Shown here piece by piece: positions 6,346 to 10,949 of a stretch of 12,291 nt of DNA. The stretch's first letter is position 1. Each line of letters begins with the position of its first letter. The stretch is from assembly GCA_046728935.1 (NCBI GenBank), contig JBKPFS010000159.1, positions 1 through 12,291 on the forward strand. The letters run 5' to 3'. Made by a program: the position numbers and the translations under genes. Source of the stretch: DATAFO01 sp046728935. Its GTDB lineage: Bacteria; Actinomycetota; Thermoleophilia; Solirubrobacterales; 70-9. The notes under the pieces were generated by a model that ran no database searches, had not been told where the DNA came from, and saw only the letters and a list, made by a program, of their open reading frames with translations.

Positions 6346-6358
6346 CCGGCTTCGCCGG
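6346..6358 (+). terminator. Short GC hairpin between the dehydratase and epimerase genes
   Basis: CCGGC (6346-6350), a TTC loop and GCCGG (6354-6358) form a tight hairpin, directly after the palindrome GCCCCGGGGC (6337-6346). No T-run follows. It may end the upstream transcript or be a chance structure in GC-rich DNA. The 112-bp gap shows nothing else apart from the promoter box at 6371. Confidence 0.25.
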
Positions 6359-6370
6359 GTCGCTGACGCT

Positions 6371-6376
6371 TAGGCT
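6371..6376 (+). promoter_or_regulatory. Putative -10 box of wecB
   Basis: TAGGCT ends 9 nt before ATG 6386. The sequence between them is pyrimidine-rich and has no Shine-Dalgarno. Confidence 0.4.
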
Positions 6377-6385
6377 TCTCCGCCC

Positions 6386-7453
6386 ATGCGGCTGCTCTAC
6401 GTCGTCGGCACACGGCCGAACTTCGTCAAGACCGCGCCGGTGATCGCCGCCCTGCGCCGGCGATTCCCGGACTGGCGGCACGCGATCGTCCACACGGGCC
6501 AGCACTACGACCGGGCGATGTCGGAGATCTTCTTCGATGAGCTCGGGGTGCCCGAGCCCGATCACTTGCTGGGCGTCGGCTCTGGCTCCCACGCGGAGCA
6601 GACCGCGCGCGTGCTGGAGCGGCTCGAGCCCGTGCTGGGCGACGAGCGCCCCGACCTCGTGCTCGTGCCCGGCGACGTCAACTCGACCCTCGCCGCCGCG
6701 GTCTGCGCGGCGCGGCTCGGGGTGCGGGTGGCGCACATCGAGTCGGGCCTGCGGAGCTTCGACCGCACGATGCCGGAGGAGATCAACCGGATCGTCGCCG
6801 ATCACCTGGCGACGCTGTGCTTCGTGCACTCCGACGAGGCGATCGAGAACCTGCGTGCGGAGGGCGTCGCGGACGAGCGCATGAGCTTCGTGGGCAACAC
6901 GATGATCGACACCCTCGTCGCGCTTCGCGACCGCTTCCGCGCCAAGGAGGCCGCCGGGGCGCTCGGCGTCGAGCCGGGCGGCTACCTGCTCGTCACGCTG
7001 CACCGGCCGGTGCTCGTCGACGGCCCCCTGCTCGCGGACGCGATGCGGGAGCTGGACCGGATCGCGGCCGAGCTGCCGGTCGTCTTCCCGGTCCATCCGC
7101 GGACGCGAAAGATGCTCGCGGACGCCGACTACCCCGGGGTGAGGGTGGTCCACCCCGTCGGCTACCTCGACTTCCTCTCGCTCGAGGCCGACGCGCGGGC
7201 GGTGTTGACCGACTCCGGCGGGATCCAGGAGGAGACCACGTACCTCGGCGTCCCCTGCTTCACCCTGCGCGACAACACCGAGCGACCCGTGACCGTGCGC
7301 GCCGGCACCAACACGCTGCTAGGCCTCGATCCCGCCCGGATCTCGGAGATCCCAACCCTCCTCGACCGGACGTCGAACGGGGTCGCGGACCCGCCGCCGA
7401 AGTGGGACGGCCGCGCCGCGGAGCGAGTCGCCGATGTCCTCGAAGGCTGGTAG
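6386..7453 (+). CDS. wecB: UDP-N-acetylglucosamine 2-epimerase (non-hydrolysing)
   Basis: A 355-aa cytosolic GT-B-fold enzyme of full family length that interconverts UDP-GlcNAc and UDP-ManNAc, the precursor of ManNAc and ManNAcA units in cell-surface polymers. Diagnostic parts are GTRPNFVKTAPVI (8-20), HTGQHYD (36-42), PGDVNST (95-101, Asp97), HIESGLRS (117-124, Glu119), MPEEINR (129-135), VTLHRP (203-208, His206) and the nucleotide-binding DSGGIQEE (276-283), with C-terminal LRDNTERPVTVRAGTN. These match the Asp, Glu and His positions implicated in catalysis in the E. coli enzyme. The usual HRPxNVD loop reads HRPVLVDG. No other polysaccharide gene is nearby; the next gene starts 9 nt downstream, so the enzyme may be cotranscribed with a phosphate uptake module. 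Confidence 0.95.
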   Translation: MRLLYVVGTRPNFVKTAPVIAALRRRFPDWRHAIVHTGQHYDRAMSEIFFDELGVPEPDHLLGVGSGSHAEQTARVLERLEPVLGDERPDLVLVPGDVNSTLAAAVCAARLGVRVAHIESGLRSFDRTMPEEINRIVADHLATLCFVHSDEAIENLRAEGVADERMSFVGNTMIDTLVALRDRFRAKEAAGALGVEPGGYLLVTLHRPVLVDGPLLADAMRELDRIAAELPVVFPVHPRTRKMLADADYPGVRVVHPVGYLDFLSLEADARAVLTDSGGIQEETTYLGVPCFTLRDNTERPVTVRAGTNTLLGLDPARISEIPTLLDRTSNGVADPPPKWDGRAAERVADVLEGW

Positions 7454-7456
7454 CTT
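7451..7456 (+). promoter_or_regulatory. Putative -10 box overlapping the wecB stop codon
   Basis: TAGCTT, whose TAG is the stop codon of wecB, ends 6 nt before GTG 7463. This would give the DUF47 gene its own leaderless transcript within the gene run. Confidence 0.4.
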
Positions 7457-7462
7457 CGCGTC

Positions 7463-8083
7463 GTGCCCCTCCCTTCGCTCGTTCCGCGGGACCGCGTCTT
7501 CTTCGACCTCTTCAACCAGGCGGGCCAGAACACGCTGCGCGCCGCCCGGCTGCTGAAGGAGATGCTCGAGCAGTGGCCGGACGATCACGGGCTCGGGCGC
7601 GAGATCCTGCTCGCCGAGCAGGAGGGCGATCGGATCACTCACGACATCGTCCAGCGCGTCAACACGACCTTCGTCACGCCGCTCGACGGTGAGGACATCT
7701 ACGCGCTCGCGACCCGGCTCGACGACATCGTCGACTACATCGAGGAGACCGCCGACTTCATGGGCCTCTACCAGATCGAGGCGCCGATGGAGCAGGCGCT
7801 GGCGATGGCGGACGTCCTGGTCCAGTCGTGCGAGCAGCTCGCCGCGGTGCTCGCGGACCTGCGCGGCTTCAAGGACCTGGAGCACTACTGGATCGAGATC
7901 CACCGGCTGGAGAACGACGGGGACCGCCTGTACCGGGACGCGGTCGCCTCGCTGTTCGCCAACGGGATCGACCCGATGGTGGTGATCCGGTGGAAGGACC
8001 TGTTCACCGTGCTCGAGCGGGCGGTCGACGCATGCGAGACCGCCGCTCACATCATCGAGGGAATCGTCATCAAGAACGCATAG
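7463..8083 (+). CDS. DUF47 family (PhoU-like) protein, Pit transporter partner
   Basis: A 206-aa, all-helical cytosolic protein. FFDLFNQAGQNTLRAARLL, AEQEGDRITHDIVQRVNTTFVTPLDGEDIYALATRLDDIVDYIEE and IHRLENDGDRLYRDAVASLF form the paired helical bundles of the DUF47/TIGR00153 family, distant relatives of PhoU. Its acidic E-x-x-D motifs resemble PhoU metal sites. DUF47 genes are classically next to pit genes and are thought to modulate low-affinity phosphate transport. Here the Pit gene follows after 6 nt. The GTG start at 7463 lacks a ribosome binding site but lies right behind the TAGCTT box. Both the family assignment and the partnership are well supported by context. Confidence 0.93.
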   Translation: MPLPSLVPRDRVFFDLFNQAGQNTLRAARLLKEMLEQWPDDHGLGREILLAEQEGDRITHDIVQRVNTTFVTPLDGEDIYALATRLDDIVDYIEETADFMGLYQIEAPMEQALAMADVLVQSCEQLAAVLADLRGFKDLEHYWIEIHRLENDGDRLYRDAVASLFANGIDPMVVIRWKDLFTVLERAVDACETAAHIIEGIVIKNA

Positions 8084-8089
8084 CGGCGC

Positions 8090-9193
8090 TTGACCGAGCA
8101 GGACCTGATCCTCTACATGGTCGTCGCGACGGCCCTCGCGTTCGACTTCACCAACGGATTCCACGACACGGCCAACGTGGTCGCCACCTCGATCTCTACG
8201 CGCGCGATGCCACCGCGCGTTGCGGTGAGCTATGCGGCGGTCCTCAACTTCGCGGGCGCCTTCATCTCGCTGGAGGTAGCGGCGACCGTGGCCAAGGACG
8301 TGGTCGACTCGGGAGCGATCGACTCCAACACGGTGATCTTCGCCGGCCTCGTCGGGGCGATCACCTGGAACCTGATCACCTGGTATTTCGGCCTGCCGTC
8401 GAGCTCGTCGCACGCACTCATCGGTGGCATCGTGGGGGCGACCTTCGTCGCCGCGGGGGCGGACGCAGTGCTGAGCGATGGCGTGGTCGGCAAGGTCTTG
8501 ATCCCGGCCGTGGTCGCGCCGGTCCTGGCCTTCGTCGTCGGCGGCGTCGGGATCGTCTCCTGCTACTGGATCGTCGGCCGCTCGCGCCCGGGGCAGGTGA
8601 AGCGAGGTTTCCGGCTAGGGCAGGTGGCGTCCGGCGGAATGCTCGCGCTCGCGCACGGCACCAACGACGCCCAGAAGACGATGGGGGTGATCCTCTTGGC
8701 GCTGATCGTCAACGGCAACGTCTCCCCTGACGCCGACCCACCGACCTGGGTGGTCGTCTCGGCGGCGACCGCGATCGCCCTCGGCACCTACACGGGCGGC
8801 TGGCGGATCATCCGGACCATGGGGACCAGAATCATCAAGATGGACCCAGCCCAGGGCTTCTCGGCCCAGGGAGCTGGTGCTGCGGTGATCCTCGCCTCCT
8901 CGCACTACGGCTTTCCGCTCTCGACCACCCAGGTGATCGCCGGAGGGGTGATGGGCGCGGGTGCGGGCAAGCGGGTCTCCGCGGTTCGCTGGGGCGTCGC
9001 CGGCAACATCGTCACCGCATGGCTCCTTACGCTCCCCGCCGCGGCCGCGATCGGCGGGCTGACCTATGGCGTGACCCAGATCCTCGGCGGCGGTGCGGCG
9101 GGGCCAGTTGTGATCGCCCTGGCCGGGTTGTCGCTGGTGTGGGCGGCCTTCGCTCGGCGCGTTCGCCAGGGCACGCCGGTGCCCGTCGCCTAG
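8090..9193 (+). CDS. pit: Low-affinity inorganic phosphate transporter, Pit family
   Basis: A 367-aa membrane protein with about ten hydrophobic segments and the internal duplication typical of PiT (SLC20-like) carriers. First repeat: FDFTNGFHDTANVVAT (18-33) and GLPSSSSHALIGG (101-113). Second repeat: ALAHGTNDAQKTMG (186-199) and GFPLSTTQVIAGG (274-286). The GFHDTAN and HGTNDAQ blocks correspond to the GANDVANA signature. The protein moves phosphate, probably as a metal-phosphate complex, across the inner membrane with proton or sodium coupling. The proposed start is TTG 8090. The next in-frame ATG (8117) would cut into the first membrane helix, so TTG is preferred even without a ribosome binding site. 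Translation is probably coupled to the DUF47 gene ending 6 nt upstream. Confidence 0.95.
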   Translation: MTEQDLILYMVVATALAFDFTNGFHDTANVVATSISTRAMPPRVAVSYAAVLNFAGAFISLEVAATVAKDVVDSGAIDSNTVIFAGLVGAITWNLITWYFGLPSSSSHALIGGIVGATFVAAGADAVLSDGVVGKVLIPAVVAPVLAFVVGGVGIVSCYWIVGRSRPGQVKRGFRLGQVASGGMLALAHGTNDAQKTMGVILLALIVNGNVSPDADPPTWVVVSAATAIALGTYTGGWRIIRTMGTRIIKMDPAQGFSAQGAGAAVILASSHYGFPLSTTQVIAGGVMGAGAGKRVSAVRWGVAGNIVTAWLLTLPAAAAIGGLTYGVTQILGGGAAGPVVIALAGLSLVWAAFARRVRQGTPVPVA

Positions 9194-9196
9194 CCG

Positions 9197-9436
9197 ATGC
9201 TTGCCACCGTAGTCGACACGAAGGCGCTCTGGCAGACGATCGTCGCGGCGATCGTCGCCGGAGTGGGCGTGACCCTGATCTTCTCGCTTGCGATCTTCGG
9301 CGCGGCGCGCTTCGCCGAGCACAGCCGCAGCGGCCACGCGGTCGCCGCGGCGCTCTCGGGCGCGCTCGCGATCCTCTGCGTGCTCGCGACCGTGGCGGCG
9401 ATCGCGATCGGCGTGATCGTGATGACTTCGAAGTAG
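9197..9436 (+). CDS. Small two-span membrane protein downstream of pit
   Basis: A 79-aa protein starting 3 nt after the pit stop codon, with no ribosome binding site, so it is probably translated by reinitiation. There are two hydrophobic helices (about residues 12-36 and 50-76) linked by a short polar loop, GAARFAEHSRSGHA. No family is recognised. Its position as the last gene of the DUF47-pit run suggests a small accessory subunit or regulator of the transporter, but that is inference from spacing only. Codon use matches its neighbours (strong G/C at third positions), which supports a real gene. Confidence 0.75.
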   Translation: MLATVVDTKALWQTIVAAIVAGVGVTLIFSLAIFGAARFAEHSRSGHAVAAALSGALAILCVLATVAAIAIGVIVMTSK

Positions 9437-9572
9437 CGCGGCGCGGGTTCGACGCGAGCGGCGACCTCGTCAACGCGTCGCCGACCGCCTCCCGCCGACC
9501 GCCGCTGGGGCCAGGCGTCGAGAGGCTGGGTAGGGCAACGCCGGCGGGGAGATCTGCGCTTCTGGCGCGTTG

Positions 9573-9589
9573 TTGCCGGTATGCGGCAA
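9573..9589. repeat. Perfect 6-bp inverted repeat (operator- or hairpin-like)
   Basis: TTGCCG, 5-nt spacer GTATG, CGGCAA. It lies 137 bp after the pit-linked small gene and 71 bp before the next start, followed by AAAG. It may be a weak terminator for the upstream run or a protein-binding operator; sequence alone does not decide. Confidence 0.35.
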
Positions 9590-9646
9590 AAGGGCGCCAA
9601 CTCCGAGCGGGACGCGTGGATCGCGCGGCTTGGCCAGCATGCGGTC

Positions 9647-9652
9647 TAAGCT
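9647..9652 (+). promoter_or_regulatory. Putative -10 box of the four-span membrane protein gene
   Basis: TAAGCT ends 8 nt before GTG 9661. No Shine-Dalgarno lies between. Confidence 0.45.
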
Positions 9653-9660
9653 TCGCGTTC

Positions 9661-10011
9661 GTGCGGGCGGCCCGGAACATCGCGATCATCGCCCTGCTGG
9701 CGCTCGTGGTCGCCGCGGTGCCAGGGGGCGGCAACGCGGCCGACGCTGTGCTCACGGCGCTGACCATGGCCTTCCTCGCAGTCCTCGCCCTCGCCGGCTA
9801 CCAGATCTACCGCCAGAACCAGCTCTCGTACCTCTCGCTCTCCGAGCCGCAGCGGGCCGCCGTCGTCGCCGCCGTCGGCGCGATCGTGTTGATGATCGCC
9901 GGGGCCGACGAGCTCACGGACACCGGGTTCGGCCTATTCGTGTGGCTCGCCGTGCTCGGCGTCTCGATCCTCACGCTCGCGCGCGCCTGGGCCGAGGCGC
10001 AGAGCTACTAG
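9661..10011 (+). CDS. Small four-span membrane protein of unknown function
   Basis: A 116-aa protein that I do not assign to a family. Four hydrophobic segments are visible: IAIIALLALVVAAVP (~7-21), AVLTALTMAFLAVLALAGY (~29-47), AAVVAAVGAIVLMIAG (~66-81) and GLFVWLAVLGVSILTLARAW (~90-109). A polar loop YRQNQLSYLSLSEPQRAA joins spans 2 and 3. I chose the GTG at 9661 because it directly precedes the first hydrophobic segment and sits just behind a TAAGCT box. The same frame stays open far upstream, but that part runs out of frame through pit and is not credible. It has its own promoter box and is followed by a structured intergenic region, so it is probably transcribed alone. Confidence 0.75.
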   Translation: MRAARNIAIIALLALVVAAVPGGGNAADAVLTALTMAFLAVLALAGYQIYRQNQLSYLSLSEPQRAAVVAAVGAIVLMIAGADELTDTGFGLFVWLAVLGVSILTLARAWAEAQSY

Positions 10012-10090
10012 AAGGCTGGCTCAAATCCCCCGCGCACGCCTGGCGGCGCCGGATGCGCGCCGGCCAGCGCGCACACGTGGGGTTCGAGAC

Positions 10091-10135
10091 AGCCTCTGAG
10101 CCCCTAGAGGGCCCGCGCAGCGGGGGACCGAGGCT
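10091..10135 (+). terminator. Structured element after the four-span gene, terminator-like
   Basis: The outer arms AGCCTC (10091-10096) and GAGGCT (10130-10135) enclose CCCGC-GCA-GCGGG (10112-10124). An alternative stem CCTCT/AGAGG (10093-10097 with 10106-10110) competes with the outer pair. TTTG follows the outer stem. Mutually exclusive stems are compatible with a terminator or attenuator, or with chance in GC-rich DNA. The rest of the 193-bp gap (10012-10204) shows no RNA gene that I recognise. Confidence 0.35.
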
Positions 10136-10192
10136 TTGCAGGCAGGTCGCGCTCCCGGCACATCGTGCGGCCACCCGTGACGGGGCGCGACC

Positions 10193-10198
10193 TAGCGT
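10193..10198 (+). promoter_or_regulatory. Putative -10 box of the tadE-like operon
   Basis: TAGCGT ends 6 nt before ATG 10205. No ribosome binding site is present, so the first pilus-type gene would be leaderless. Confidence 0.45.
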
Positions 10199-10204
10199 CG
10201 CGCC

Positions 10205-10558
10205 ATGGACCGCCGCCGAGCACAGGGACAGCGCGGACAGGCCTCAGCCGAGCTCGTCGCCGTCGTGCCGCTGGTCCTGGTCCTGACGCTCGCCGTGGCG
10301 CAACTCGCGCTCGCCGGCTACGCCCTGTGGAGTGCCGGCGCCGCCGCCCGGGCGGGCGCGCGGGCCGCCCACGTCGGAGGCGATGCGCGCGCGGCGGCGC
10401 GCAGCGCGCTGCCCGCTCCGCTGCGCAAGCCGGCGAGGATCGACATCCACGACCCGATCGAGGTGCGGACCGCCGCGCCGGCCCTGGTGCCCGGGCTGCC
10501 GCCGGTGCCGGTTCGGGCGAGCGCCGACCTCGGCCCGGCGCGGTCGGATGCTGGCTGA
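10205..10558 (+). CDS. TadE-like pseudopilin / Tad pilus minor subunit (first copy)
   Basis: A 117-aa protein with a short basic N-terminus, then RGQASAELVAVVPLVLVLTL and a single hydrophobic helix to about residue 42. The Gly followed five residues later by Glu inside a hydrophobic start is the class III prepilin/TadE signature, where a TadV/CpaA peptidase would cut after the Gly. The remaining ~75 residues (AGAAARAGARAAHVGG, then a Pro-rich stretch) would be extracytoplasmic. TadE proteins are minor components needed for Flp/Tad pilus assembly. No Tad ATPase, secretin, peptidase or main Flp pilin is visible in the window. It overlaps the next gene by 11 nt and begins an apparent three-gene operon. 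Confidence 0.82.
   Translation: MDRRRAQGQRGQASAELVAVVPLVLVLTLAVAQLALAGYALWSAGAAARAGARAAHVGGDARAAARSALPAPLRKPARIDIHDPIEVRTAAPALVPGLPPVPVRASADLGPARSDAG
10238..10262 (+). repeat. 25-bp direct repeat, copy 1 (tadE signature)
   Basis: This interval is identical base for base to 10626-10650 and encodes QASAELVA in both genes. The sequences on either side differ between the copies. See the second copy and the related finding. Confidence 0.85.
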
Positions 10559-10949
10559 GGGATCGTCCTCGACACGGCGGAAAGAGATCCGCCGCCGGAG
10601 AAGGCCCACGCCCGGGGAGCGGGGCCAGGCCTCAGCCGAGCTCGTCGCCGGGCTACCGATCCTCGTGCTCGCCGGCCTGGTGGCGCTGCAGCTGCTTGCG
10701 GCCGGGTACGCGTTGACGCTCGCCGACGGTGCGGTCGAGGCGGGTACGCTGGCGCTCGCGGGCGGCAAGCCGCCGCGGCCAGCGGTGCGCTCCGCGCTCC
10801 CCGGGTGGGCCCGCGCCGGCGTCGACGTGGAGGTCGAGGGTGGGCGGGTGAGCGTCGGCGTTCGACCGCCCTCGCCGTTGCCCGTGATCGCCGACGCGCT
10901 CGAGGTCCGGTCCAGTGCCTGGGTGCGCCCGCCGGATGGCTCGTCGTGA
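10548..10949 (+). CDS. TadE-like pseudopilin / Tad pilus minor subunit (second copy)
   Basis: A 133-aa protein. A strongly basic cytoplasmic N-terminus (RRKEIRRRRRP, residues 10-20) precedes RGQASAELVAGLPILVLAGL and one hydrophobic helix to about residue 58. The extracytoplasmic part has ALTLADGAVEAGTLALAGGK and a short beta-rich tail. The same Gly/Glu+5 pseudopilin signature as the first copy is present, and the proteins are similar only around the signature and helix. ATG 10548 lies inside the end of the first gene (11-nt overlap), and its TGA overlaps the GTG of the next gene (GTGA), so all three genes are translationally coupled. It probably forms a heteromeric minor-pilin pair with copy 1, by analogy with TadE/TadF. 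Confidence 0.8.
   Translation: MLAEGSSSTRRKEIRRRRRPTPGERGQASAELVAGLPILVLAGLVALQLLAAGYALTLADGAVEAGTLALAGGKPPRPAVRSALPGWARAGVDVEVEGGRVSVGVRPPSPLPVIADALEVRSSAWVRPPDGSS
10626..10650 (+). repeat. 25-bp direct repeat, copy 2 (tadE signature)
   Basis: Second exact copy of 10238-10262, lying 388 bp downstream in the same relative position of the second tadE-like gene. The identity covers third codon positions, including the TCA serine codon, which is uncommon in this GC-rich DNA. Confidence 0.85.

Larger units (their letters stand above)
9437..9660. other. Intergenic region of 224 bp
   Basis: This gap holds an 11-bp direct repeat CGCCGACCGCC (9479-9489 and 9493-9503), the perfect inverted repeat at 9573-9589 and the promoter box at 9647-9652. 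No tRNA cloverleaf or other RNA gene was recognised. Confidence 0.5.

Noticed and set aside
9581..9649. 22-codon frame starting MRQKGANSERDAW and ending in TAA
   Set aside because: It is short, has no ribosome binding site, and its start lies in the loop of the 9573-9589 inverted repeat. It could be a leader peptide or gene remnant, but nothing beyond an open frame supports it.
10060..10140. tRNA-like GGTTCGAGAC near 10081
   Set aside because: It resembles a T-loop, but no matching T-stem, anticodon arm or acceptor stem can be drawn around it.
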